Source: Fratercula arctica (taxonomy: Eukaryota; Chordata; Aves; Charadriiformes; Alcidae). Taken from it: 64,000 nt of DNA. A program made the translations under genes and the position numbers. Each line of letters opens with the position of its first letter. The first letter of the stretch is position 1. The stretch covers positions 744,001 through 808,000 of the forward strand of contig CANTUZ010000005.1 of assembly GCA_947846985.1 (NCBI GenBank), given 5' to 3'. The notes under the pieces were generated by a model. That model did no database searches, was not told where the DNA came from, and saw only the letters and a list, made by a program, of their open reading frames with translations. Below are positions 13,401-24,100 of the stretch, one piece after another.

Positions 13401-16400
13401 CGCTGGCCTGGCGTCAGCTTGAGCGCGACGTCGGAGTTGAAGTCCTTTTGGATCAAGTTTTAATAATTAAGTTGTTTATGAAAAGCAGAAGAGGCTCGGG
13501 TTTGTCTGGGCTCAGGGTTGCTTACATACCTGCAGTGAAGTGTTTTGAGGGCGAGACTGATGATGGGCCGATCACGTTTCTTTGTAGTGAAAGGCTCCGT
13601 TCTGCAGCCAGGGCTCTTGTGTGTCTTTTCCTTAATGACAACGAGCGTGTTCCAGCATTTCGGGGGCTCGGCAGCTGCGGTGGGCGCGGGTACCTGCCTG
13701 CCTGCAGCAACAGCTGCCATCGCGCTCGAGGAGCGGGAATGCGTTTGGGCCCGGGGGACGGTAAGTACGCAGCGCCTTTCCCAGCATCCCGCTGCCATAT
13801 TAAAAAAAAAAACAATAATCACCATATTTCCTGGCAGTGTCTCTCCTTAAACATGAGAAATGAGGTGGTCAAAGTATTGCAAAACCACTCAAGTAAGTGC
13901 TGGAAGCGGATTCCTCCCCTCGGCCGCGGAAAGCAGCGCTGCGGTCCTGGGCTTCGCACGCCAGGGCCGCGACCTCCCGCCCAGCAGCACTGCGCTGCCG
14001 CAGCAACCGCGGATGCCTAAATCCCCACGGTTTGGGCTCGAAGAGCCCTGGCTTTAAATTCTTTATGGACGGGGGGGGCTGGAGCTGCAGGGTCGGGGAA
14101 AGGGGCCGGGGGAGCGGGTGGGATGCTCCGTCGGCCCACGACTCTGCTGGACGGCGGGCAGGCACCACGGCGGCTCGGCCCTCGTGATGCTCTTCGTTAG
14201 CCCAGCACCTTTCCCTCCACCTTGGCCTTCGTTATGTAAAGAATGTTTAGGTCTAATGGCAGGGGATGTTTAGTTCTAAGGACAGAGGATGGCCTGGACG
14301 CGGCGTTTCTGTGTCGGGCTCTGTGTCACCTGCGGGCGAGTAGGGAATGACGCGAGGACATGGGAAAATCAAGCGCTATTTCTCAGCGTCCCGCTGAGAT
14401 GATGCTCCTGGGGAGCAGCAGCCACCTCGCCTGTATTTTGTGGGGTGGGGGCCAAGAAGGAGGAGCAAAGCACCGCCCCGAAGGGCCTGCACGGAGCCCT
14501 GGGCTCTGAACCTCAGCTTGAGGTTCCAGCTCCAAGGGCTGCTGCTGCCTTCGCTCTGCGCCGGGTCCCGGGGGGCTGTGGGGGATGTTGCTTCTATTGA
14601 CCATGGGCATCGTGGTCATACCGGTGCCACCGCTGGCACTGCGGTGCGAGTCGGCCTTCACAGTGTCCTCCTGTGCTGAGACGGCTTAAAGAGCAGGGCT
14701 GAGGCCCCGGGGCTGTTCCCGTATTCATTCCTCTGTTTCGGTGTACCCGTAAAATCAGGTTGAATAAATAACACCAGCCTGTGGTCCCAGGGCCTCCAGC
14801 TGGACCATAAAAGCCGGAGATGACCCTGGGTGGCAGAGCTCCGAGCGGGCAGTATACGATGCCCAGAGAACTACTGTTTTCCGTCTTACGACATCTTGAG
14901 GGATGTGTTCACGGCTGTGTGCCTAAAGAGGAGGAGAAGGCTTGCGCTTGCTTTCAAACCCCCGTACCACGGAGCCGTTGCTGACCCCTCTCTCGGTCGT
15001 GCTGGGTGATTTGAACACCCACGGAGGCGGCCATGGGCAGGGACGCCGTGGTGGCATTGGGAACCCGCCGGCTGCCCAGGGGGGCAGCCCGGGGGACACC
15101 GCGGTGGCATGGGGAGCCCACCAGCCCTGACGCTCGGCAGGGCACGACCACGACCGCAGTTCTGGGCTGCCCGTCGGAGGAGTGTCGGGTCCCACGCGCA
15201 CCGTTCGCGTGGTGTTTGTTCTGTGTTTGCGCCGTGGGCGATACTTGCAGAGCTGGCGCCTGGGTGTTAAAACACGCTGTTAACACGGAACATTTCTGGG
15301 GCAGAATTTCAATGGGTCAGATGAAAATGAAGCCAAGAGGGGAAAGGCAGCTGCGACCAGAGTCGCAGGAGTTACGGGAAATCCCAACGTGATTTTTAGG
15401 ACCAGCATTTCCCTGATGAGAGCAAACACCCGCACAGGCAGGTGGAGCATTGTTTCTGCCGCCCTCTCCCCCAAAGGGGCATAAATCCAGCCTTACTGCT
15501 TGGTACCGCCTCTGAGGGAGATAAATTGGCTCTTGGTAAATTACTGCCATTAGGAGAGGTTTGTGCCATCCTCTGAAGCTCCTCGGGGTGGCCACAGGCT
15601 GGTGGCGCTGAGATAAGCACGGGTTCAGCTTGGGGGGCTGTTTCTGTCCCTCCTTGTAACGCTGAGGACACCCTGACATAAAGCCAGCTCAGCTTCCCTC
15701 AGACCTTAGGAACTGCTGCGGCTTATCTGCTTCAGTGACTCGATGGCACAGTACGGCCACGTGCCGGCGGCGTGCGAGGCAGTACCGGCCACCCCCTGGG
15801 GATGGATTTACTTCGTGCGGGAGGGACTTGTGCCCAGGCAAAGAGGATTTCCTTACAGCTGCAGGTCATGCTGCCAGGTGTCCTTCATGAGCCGGATTTG
15901 CGGGGGAAAGGTTGATTTTGGAGATGGGCTGGGTCCCATTTCAGCGAAGCAGCTCAAGGCACGCTATCAGAGCCTGGTTTTGGGTGCCCAAAGCCTCTTC
16001 CTGCTTCAAGCAGAGGAGAAATACCGTCCCTGGGTGCTCTGTCCCTCCACCCCAGCCCACAAGCCACCAGCGGCGCCTGGGGAAAGGGGAGTGTGAAAGC
16101 CCTCCCAAAACCTTCCCAAACCTCCTTCCACACCCAAACCGGAGCAGGGACAGGTGCTTGTGGGTTCAAACTGGTGGTGCCATCCTCCCACCCCCTGGCA
16201 ACTGGTCCTTAAAAGCTTCTTAAGCTCCATCAGCACGACCCCCCCACCTTCCCTTAGCTCCCACGTGGCTTTCCTTGGCCTTGGGAAGCGCATTCCCCGC
16301 CCCAAATACCCTCCTCCAGCCTTCTGCTGCCATGGGTGAAGCCAATTGCTGCACCCTGGGGTGAGGCAGGGTCCGCTCCTTGCAGGGAGGTCCCTGGGGG

Positions 16401-16530
16401 GAGGCGGGTTTGACCCGTTGTGGGGTGGGGGAGAGCTGAGGGGATGCAGGACGGCAGCTCGGGCATGAAAGATGCCCCCAACCACCCCCCCTCCCCCCCA
16501 GAGAAAACGAGGGGAGCCAGTCCTGTGCCA
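7490..16530. other. Intergenic, RMDN3 to CYP1C1-like gene
   Basis: About 9 kb of GC-moderate to GC-rich DNA. I recognise no protein family, RNA gene or transposon here apart from the TA repeat at 7.8 kb. The only conspicuous item is a 444-codon uninterrupted minus-strand reading frame (10939-12273) without recognisable domains. Several short homopolymer runs (T at 7963, 9356; A at 10518, 13801) are present. Confidence 0.55.
7796..7890. repeat. TA-rich repeat with hairpin
   Basis: An AT microsatellite just after RMDN3. Within it, 7831-7850 and 7871-7889 are inverted copies of TTTGTGATATAAAA followed by ATATAT, differing by one A, and could fold into a stem of about 19 bp. Confidence 0.75.
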
Positions 16531-16536
16531 AAGGCG

Positions 16537-16542
16537 TTTATT
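16537..16542 (-). terminator. Polyadenylation signal for the CYP1C1-like gene
   Basis: TTTATT on the plus strand is AATAAA on the gene strand, about 150 bp after the P450 stop codon. It is the first such hexamer downstream, which would give a short 3' UTR. Confidence 0.6.
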
Positions 16543-16693
16543 GCGGTGGGGACTCCCTGGCTTCACCCTATGAACAGGGACAGGGATGGTCCATGGCAAG
16601 ATCCACCCGTTGGCAAAGCCGGAACTGTCCCCCCCACCCCAAAGCAAGGGTGTGCGGCAGAGATGGGGCCCCCGGCCCAGCCCCGGCCGGGGC

Positions 16694-18230
16694 TCAGGGC
16701 TGGATGAGCGCGGGGTGTCTCTGCCGCACGCTGAGGGTGAAGGGCCGTGGCTTCAGCGCCAGCCCGTGGATGCAGTCCATGGTGAGGTGCTCTGCCGGGT
16801 TGGCGTGGAAGGAGCACTGGTGGAGGAGGATGGCGGTGAAGAGGAAGAGCTGGAGCTTGGAGAGCTGGTCGCCGATGCAGCGGCGCTGGCCGGCCGAAAA
16901 GATCATGACGCTGCCGGCCCGGTCGCGGTCCAGGTGCCGCTGGGCGTCCAAGAAGCGCGTGGGGTCGAAGTGTTGAGGGTCGGGCCACTTGCTGCAGTCG
17001 TGGTTGACCGACCACTGGTTGATGAAGACCACGGTGCCCTTGGGGATGTGGAAGCCCTCCAGCTCCACGTCGTCCGTGGTGGCGTGTGGGATGGTGATGG
17101 GCACGAAGCTGCTGTAGCGCAGCGTCTCGTAGATGAAGGCCTCCAGGAGGGGCAGGTGGGGCCGGTCCTCGGCTGTGGGAAACCGGGAGCGTCCCACCAC
17201 CTGGTCCAGCTCGGCCTGGAGGTCCTGCTGGAGCTGCGGGTGCTTCAGCAGCAGCAGGAGGACCCAGGAGAGTGCCGTGGAGGTGGTGTCCTGCCCCGCG
17301 CCGAAGATGTCGGTCATGGCACCCTCCACATCCTCGGGTCCCAGCCCCTCGGGGGGCCTGTCGCCACGCTCCACGGCGGCGATCATGACGTCGCTGACGT
17401 CGCGGAGGGCGTGCGGGTCGAAGGTCTGGCGGTGCTGGGCCACCTTGGCGCGCACGAAGCTGTGCAGCTCCCGGTTGAGGGCCTGGAAGTCGCGGAAGAT
17501 GCGGCGCACGGGGTTGGGGAAGCGCAGGAGCCAGGGCAGCACGTCCACCATGCTGCCCGCCCCCACTGTCTGCCCGAAGCGGTCGTTACGGCCCAGCAGC
17601 GCCGTGAACTCGCTGTCGGCGTGGCCATAGCGGCGGCCGAAGCAGAGGCCACAGAGGACGTTGGCGTTGGCCACCACCAAGAGCGGGGAGGGCTCGAAGT
17701 AGGCGCCGCCCCGGCTGCGCCGCAGGAAGAGCCGGATCAGCTCGCCCACCTCGGCCGCCACGTGCCGCTCCACCTCCACCGCCGTGGAGCGGGCGCGCAG
17801 GGCGGCGTGGGCCAGCCGCCGGCGCGCCCGCCATCGGGGCGAGCAGGACCCGAAGGCCACGCTGCGGCCCCCAGACACCAGCTCGAAGGAGGGGAAATCG
17901 GGGCGGCCGGCGAAGCGGGTGCCCAGGCCCACCAAGGCCCGCCGGATGGCCGCCTCGCCGTTGAGCACCACCACGCGCCGGCGGCCCAGCCGCAGCTGGA
18001 AGACGGGCCCGTAGCGCCGTGCCATGCGCCCGAAGGCCTGGTGGGGCAGGCGGCCCAGCTGCAGCGCGTTGCCCACCAAGGGCCAAGCGAAGGGGCCCGG
18101 GGGGACTCCTGCGGTGGCCCGCGGACCCCCGGGCGCGGCGGCGGGCCCCGGCCAGCAGCAGGAGGGCGCCCAGCACCAGCAGCAGCGCCGGCCCCGCCGC
18201 CGCCCCCTCGGGGCTGCCCGCCGCGCTCAT
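16694..18230 (-). CDS. CYP1C1: Cytochrome P450 family 1, CYP1C1-like, intronless, one-base frameshift
   Basis: A microsomal haem monooxygenase; CYP1 enzymes oxidise planar aromatics and some endogenous lipids at the ER with electrons from POR. ATG at 18230 starts a hydrophobic anchor (residues about 15-28) and a basic stretch; a PPGPFAWPLVGN proline hinge follows. Later landmarks: VSGGRSVAFG, FPNPVRRIF, I-helix DIFGAGQDTTSTALSW, K-helix ETLR (ExxR), PERF-region FDPTRF, haem loop FSAGQRRCIG (Cys codon 16877-16879) and stop TGA 16694-16696. Restored length would be about 511 residues, normal for CYP1B/1C. The whole gene is one exon, whereas CYP1B1 has a coding intron and CYP1A several; fish CYP1C genes are single-exon as I recall, so I favour CYP1C1 over CYP1B1. 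The frame changes inside the six-base run 18099-18104, between SPPG and PFAW: one base too many, either an assembly error or an inactivating mutation. The rest is intact. Confidence 0.85.
18099..18104 (-). other. Frameshifting homopolymer in the CYP1C1-like gene
   Basis: Six Gs on the plus strand (six Cs in the gene). Five would keep the N-terminal anchor in frame with PPGPFAWPLVGN and all later motifs; six shifts it. No other frame break is visible in the gene. Confidence 0.85.
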
Positions 18231-18369
18231 GGCCGCGGCCGCTCTGCCGGGGGGCCGCCGCTCCCCGCCGCTTTATCGCCGCCCTCCGAGGTGGGGGGAC
18301 GAGCCTCTCCCCTCCCCCGGAGCGGCCCCGGCCGCCCCCAGCTCCGGAGGAGGCCGGGCAGAGCCGCGG

Positions 18370-18600
18370 GGCGGCGGCGGAGGGGCGGCGGCGGGGGGGG
18401 GGGGCGGCCCCGACGGGGCGGCCGCGGCCGGGCAGAGCCGCGGGGGGAGCGGGGGCGAGGAAAGCGGGGGGGGGGGGGCGTGTGTGTGATGGAAAAGGGG
18501 GTGCTGGGCTTTCTGCCCGGCTGCGGGCGCCGCGGGGGGGATGCGGAGAGGCGAGCGGCAGCCGAAATTTATCCGGGGGGGGGGGGGGGGGGGGCGGAAT
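18370..18600. repeat. Poly-G tracts upstream of the CYP1C1-like gene
   Basis: Several uninterrupted G runs: about 12 at 18393, about 13 at 18465, and 20 at 18575-18594. The region is CpG-rich and could form G-quadruplexes. Run lengths here are the least reliable bases in the window. Confidence 0.8.
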
Positions 18601-19133
18601 TTGTATAATGCCCTATTCCCCCCCCGAAAAATAAAGCTCCCAAAGCCCGCCCGGGGCAGCGGAGCGGGGGGGGCTCCGTGTCCCGTCTCCTCATCGGGCT
18701 TTCCCCCTCTCTCTCCTCTCCCCGCTCAGGGCCGCGGGGCCCCTCGGCGCTGGCGGTTTTGGAGCGCCTGGCCCCACGCTGCGGCTTCTCGGTGGAATTT
18801 GGGCTCCGGGCGGCTTGTCGTGGCTCCGGCGCTGGCTCTCGGCTCATCCCCACCGGCCCGTGGGCACCGACGTCGCCCGCCTGGTCCCGAGCATCGCCCG
18901 GGGGGGCCGGAGGTGAGGCCGCGGGGTGCGGGGAGGGATGCGCGGCCCCCGCTGGGGTTCGCTGCGTTACCGGGCGGCCCGAAAGCTCCCCGTCCCTTTT
19001 CCCCCCGGCTCCCGCCCGCCGAGCCCTCGCCCCCCCCCCGCCCCGCCGCTGGCAGACGCTTCACAGAGCCCCCGAGGAGTGAGGGGGGGGTGCTGGTATC
19101 AGCAGAGGTGGCATTTTTCTCCCGCATCCCCCC

Positions 19134-19143
19134 TCGCGTGCGA
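19134..19143 (+). promoter_or_regulatory. Xenobiotic response element (AhR/ARNT site)
   Basis: TCGCGTGCGA matches the full vertebrate XRE consensus TNGCGTG(A/C)(G/C)A. It lies about 900 bp upstream of the P450 start codon. CYP1 genes are classic AhR targets. A second core match, TTGCGTG, is at 19915-19921 but fails the flanking consensus. Function is inferred from sequence and position only. Confidence 0.5.
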
Positions 19144-20814
19144 TGTCCCCCGGGACGCTGCGGAAGAGGGTCCCGTCGAGCCAAACAGGGGAACGAGGAC
19201 GGCGCTGCGGGGGTTTCTGCGCTGCTGCCACAGCGGGGGCGCCTCCCCTCCCCCCCGAGCACCCCTCTCCCCTCTCTGCGGGGGGGAGCAGCACCCCCGG
19301 CACAGCCCCCCGTCGCGTCCGCGCGGGGATGCAGCGGAGATGGGGGCTGGCGGTGGCCCCGAAAGAAAAACTGGATTTCTTCTTAAAAATGGGATGTTGG
19401 TGTTGGTGGGAATAAAAAAAAAAAAAGGGGGAGCAGAGGGGATGTGGTCTGGTAAAATGGCCGGAGGGTTTACACGGTCGTCTGGGGGTGGGTTAGACCT
19501 GCTGCCCCCCCCGGCTTAATGCGAGTCCAGGGGCTGCAGGAGCATCCCGTGGTCTGACACCCGCAGGGATCCCCGGCAGGTGCCATCACTGCCACCGTCC
19601 CCACGCAGCAAGTCCCCATGCAGCGGGCGATCACCGCAGATGGCCTGTGGTTCAGCTGGAGCGCGGCCACCGAGGTGTCACCCTCGTTAGCGCCCGCGGG
19701 TGTTCCCGGGGGACCCGAAAACCACGACCCTGCGGTGGCCAGAGACAGACGGAGCAGCAAAAAGCAGGTAATAAAAAAGCGAAGCCGGCGGGTGATGCCG
19801 GGGCTCCTCAGGAGCCTTTGCCTGTTTGTCGGGGCATAAGGGTTCCGCAGCAGCGTGTTTGTCGCTCCAAGGGGAGCAACAAGAGTCATTCCCACATTTT
19901 CCTGTGACAACGGGTTGCGTGGGCGGTGGGTGCTGGGGAATGGGCATTTTCCAGGCGGATCCCGAGGGAAGGGTGATGTGGAATCCAGCCTCCGGTGGGT
20001 GCGAGCTGACGGGCATCGGTGTGGGGAGGTGTGCGGTGACAGGGACGGACGGGGAACGGACGTGTCCCCTCCTTCCCACCGCCAGCTTTGCTGCAGCCTG
20101 GAGACGGGCGGCTCAGCCTGGGGCTCACGTGTGGTTTTACACCTCGGAGCGTTGTCACGCCTGTTATCCAGCCCCGTTTTTCAGGAATTAAACTTCCCAT
20201 CATCACGTGGGGTTTCTGCTGGAGCGAGGGAGCCTGGTGCCCACTGCGAGGGAAAACCCATCCTTTATTTCCTCACCGTTATAGGTGTGCAAAACCGAAA
20301 TGCCTGATGAGTTTAAGCTGCAGTTTTTGGACTCCTATAGCAGGAGACTCTCTTTTCCAGCACACAACGTTGCATGAGGTTGGGCTGCGATTCCTGTTGG
20401 CATTTCCTTTAATTTAAAGCCCTGAAGCGCGTAGCTTTTGGGCTCTGCTGGCGCCCATCGCGCTGGCCTTGGGGATGTTGCTCCGCAGCCCTGCCCCGAT
20501 GCTCAGGGAAGGGCGAAGGGTCCTGGCGCCGCAAAGGCTTCGCTTCAAAGGTGCGTTGGGCGCAGCAGAGCGGCAAGTCCTATTCGCTTGGGCAAAGGAA
20601 AAGGAATTCTGCACGAATAGGGTGAAATGTGAGATTTTTCTCGGCCATTTCCCACACTGGTCACCCCAAAATGCAGTGTCTCGGGGTCATTCCGTGCTCC
20701 CCGCTGGCTCCGGCAGCAGCTCCAGCGGGTGGGCGACGCTGGGCTCCTCCCAGGGGAATGGGGCTGCCGTTCTCAAACCAACCTGCGGAGACGGGCCAGA
20801 GACAGAAAATAACG

Positions 20815-21117
20815 CTAGTGATAATAATGATAATAACGATAATAATGGTGATAATGATAATGATGATAATGATGATAATAATAAAGAAGAAAAGAAAACG
20901 AAAAGAAGAGGAGGAGGAGGAGGAAGAGAAAGAAGAAGAAGTGGAAGAAGAGGAAGAAGAGGAGGAAGAGGAAGAAGAAAAAGAAGAGCAAGTGGAAGAA
21001 GAAGAAGAGGAAGAAGTGGAAGAAGAGGAGGACGAGGAAGAAGAGGAGGAAGAGAAAGAAGAAGAAGAAGAGGAAGTGGAAGAAGAGGAAAAAGAGGAAG
21101 AAGAAGAAGATGATGAA
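20815..21117. repeat. ATAATG-type array followed by a polypurine GAA/GAG array
   Basis: About 70 bp of GATAAT-like trinucleotides run into about 230 bp of almost pure purine (GAA, GAG, GGA). Because the period is three, all plus-strand frames stay open (poly-Glu, Arg/Gly-rich) and the minus strand reads poly-Ser; none is a gene. Confidence 0.9.
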
Positions 21118-21129
21118 GACATGATCTAG

Positions 21130-24100
21130 AGCGATACCATACCCGTGTTCAGCCTCACTCCACTACCCCAATGACCAGTTTAGCCCACGCCATCTCTCCC
21201 CAAACAGCCTTTTTTCAGGGCAATTCTGCAGTGTTTGGTTGGTTTTTTTTTAAGACTTTTGTGCTTTTTTTCTTCCTTATTTTCCTAAAAGCTCCCAACA
21301 GGAAAAAAGCCTGGTCCCGTGGTCCAAACGCTGGTGCTTGGCCAGGGCCCGCGGGAGGTTTTGCTGCCGGAGGGGAGCGGGCAGCAGCCGGGGGACGGTG
21401 ACAGGGACGGTGTTGGGGTGCCCTGGAGCCCCGTCCGTGCCCTGGCGCTCGGGGGTTGAGGCATCACCGGGCAGGTGGAAAAGAAAACTAAGAAGAAATA
21501 AAAAAAAAATCCCCCCCCCGCCATGAGAAAACGGGGAATTTCTCCTTGAGGGTTGGCTCCTCAGTCCGCTTTTTGGGATTATTCCTCTCTTTCTGGGTGG
21601 GCAGAGGCAGGAGACGGGAATTTCCAGGCCCGGAGGCAGCAGTGGAAAGGTTTTTCCCGGCAGGTTCCCAGGCTGGACTGAAACGGCTTAAAACATCAGA
21701 TACAGTCGTCGAGGTTGAAAACTTTGGGTTTTGGTGAGTGTCTGGTCTTTGCAATATCAGAAATATGTCATTAACCCATTGAAATTAAGCTACTGATCAT
21801 TAATAAAGCTATTAATGACTAGGTACGCTATTAATAATTAAGCAAGCTATTTGAAAAGGGAAAAAGCGTCTCCAGCAGAGGTGGGTTTTTTTCCCGGTTT
21901 GGGATTTGGGGGGGGAGAGCAGCTCCCAGTCGCCCCCGGGGCCGGCAAAGGGAGGGGGACAGCGGGGGCTGCTCGGGGTGAAATCAAACCACTCGGGGGG
22001 AAAAAGGGATGTGGGGGCTCCTGTCGGGCTCCTCCAACCTCCAGTCGCCCGTTTTAGTTGAAAAACTTTTATTTTGTTACATACTTATGTATCTACCTTC
22101 GTATTTTTAATGTATTTCTATCGCTAGATGAATCATTGTGCAGTTGCTCTGCGAGTGGTTATGCCATAACGCTATACAGCACTTCATATTTTTTTTTTTT
22201 TTTTTTTTTTTTCCTCCCCCCACTCCCTCCCTGGCCCAGCCCCACACGATGGTTTGAAAACCGTGGCTCTGGTTCCCTGCTCGGCAGCAAGGGTATAAAT
22301 ATATATAAATATATATATACACAAAGTATATATAAAAATAATATAAATAGAGTAATGTTTATAAACAAACAAAATTTTGTTTATAAATAAAAATGTTTAA
22401 ATATAAGTCTATAAACACAGAAATATAGAAATAAATATAGATACATAAACACACGAATACAAATATATAAACACACAAATACAAATATATAAACACACAA
22501 ATACAAATATATAAATACACAAATATCAATAATAAAATATGATATTTTGTATTATACAAATAAATATATAAATACACAAATGTCAGTATCGACACAAGAT
22601 ATATATAAACACATAAATAAATAGAAATGTGAGCGTGCTGGGGGAGTTTGGGTGTGGAGGGGCAGAGCCATTGCCGGGTGCTGCTGCTCCGGGGGTTCTT
22701 TGGGGGGGGCCCAACCTGTGGAGCCGTTTGCTGGGGAATAATTCTCGTTTGGGGGCCGCGGGGGTGAGCCCGTCGCTGTTCCCGCACCAAAAGCCTCAGG
22801 TTTGGGCTGGGTGGGATTAAGAGCATTGGGGGGGGTGGGGGGGAGGGGAGGGGGCAGCAAACCCCCGCCATTCGGCCTTAAATCTTCCTGCTCTGAAGTG
22901 AAATAGGAAAAATCTCAGATGTGGGGTGGGTGGTTTTGGTTTTTTTTCACCTTCAGCAAAGCCCAACCTGGTGTTGGGAATGGCGGGGGGAGCGGGAGGA
23001 GGCGCTGGGAAGGAAAACAGGGACCCGAAACCAGATGGACGCGGAATCCAAATGGTTTGCCCTTGGAATGGTCCCTGGGGTGACAAGCAAGGGACTAAGG
23101 GAAATAATTTCATTAATTATGAATATGAGAATACAGATAATAATAATCATTATCCCCAATAATATTGATTTTATAAATGTTTTTATTTTATACTTTATTT
23201 TATTTTGTTTAATTTTAAAATTTGCTTTCTGATTTTTTTATTTTTTTTTTATTTTTTTTTTTTAGGTTAAAATTGTCACTGGACACAAGAGACGGTGTAT
23301 TTTTTCCGCTGGGATCCAGGTGACAAACTCAGCCCAAGTAACGGCCATCCCGGCCGGCTCCGCGCCCGCTCCCAAAGCTGCTCCTCAGCCGCGTCGGCCG
23401 CTAATGGCCAATATTGCCTTTTCCCCTCCTGCTTTTGCTGGTTGGGGGTGCTCCTGAAGGAGAAAGAAGAAAGGTGGTCTCCCTTTCGGCATCGCCAAGG
23501 AGACGTTAATCCCGTGTTTATCCCACTCTCTCGGGATGCGATTTACCCGCTTCGCCTGGAGCAGCCCCCGGTGCCGGTGCCGGGGAGGTGAAGCCCACCA
23601 CCGGCCGCGGTGTGAGACGCAGCCGTTCCGTTCTCTTGTCAATTTAGTAACTCGGTCGTGGATTTTTTTTGGTGCCGTCCCCAGGGTAAGGGGATGCTGA
23701 GGGGACCTGGGCTGCTGCGAAGAAGCTGGTCCCGGGCTCCCCTCCCCGCAGACGCACGCAGCCGTGTTTCCACAAGCACCACGTTCGTCAACACATTTTT
23801 CAGGAGCGCCCAGACCAGGCGCGTTTGGGGCTGTGTGAGACGCCGGAGCCGATGCCGGCTGGGCTCAGGCGCTGCAGATTCCCACTGCCAGCGGCGAGCT
23901 TTGGATCAAGGACAAGATAAATAGAAAAACAAATACAGGAGACGGTCAGGAAATCAATCAGAGAAGCAAAAAACCCCCACCACCACCCCCCCCCCCAGAC
24001 CCCAAACTGAGCCGAGCCCTTGGGGCTGCGGCCGCCCACGAGCCCTGACCAGAAAAGCGAATGTAGACGAGTTAAATGCCAAAAATGCAGAGTGTCCGCT

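Larger units (their letters stand above)
18231..20815. other. GC-rich region upstream of the CYP1C1-like gene
   Basis: CpG-island-like sequence to about 19.4 kb, likely the promoter region of the P450, with G-tracts and the XRE. Long open frames here are a by-product of high GC; none shows a recognisable domain. From 19.5 to 20.8 kb I see nothing specific. Confidence 0.5.

Noticed and set aside
13448..14020. 190-codon plus-strand frame
   Set aside because: No domain, low-complexity runs, and crosses a poly-A stretch; treated as chance.
16586..18634. 682-codon plus-strand open frame
   Set aside because: It is antisense to the P450 gene; very high GC keeps stops out of the opposite strand. 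The translation has no domain.
20629..21129. Poly-Glu protein of about 166 residues, and poly-Ser/poly-Arg frames
   Set aside because: All arise from the trinucleotide-periodic purine array, open in every plus frame and one minus frame.
22280..22620. Regularly spaced short repeats resembling an array
   Set aside because: Contiguous 22-bp AT-rich tandem units without unique spacers; a minisatellite, not CRISPR.
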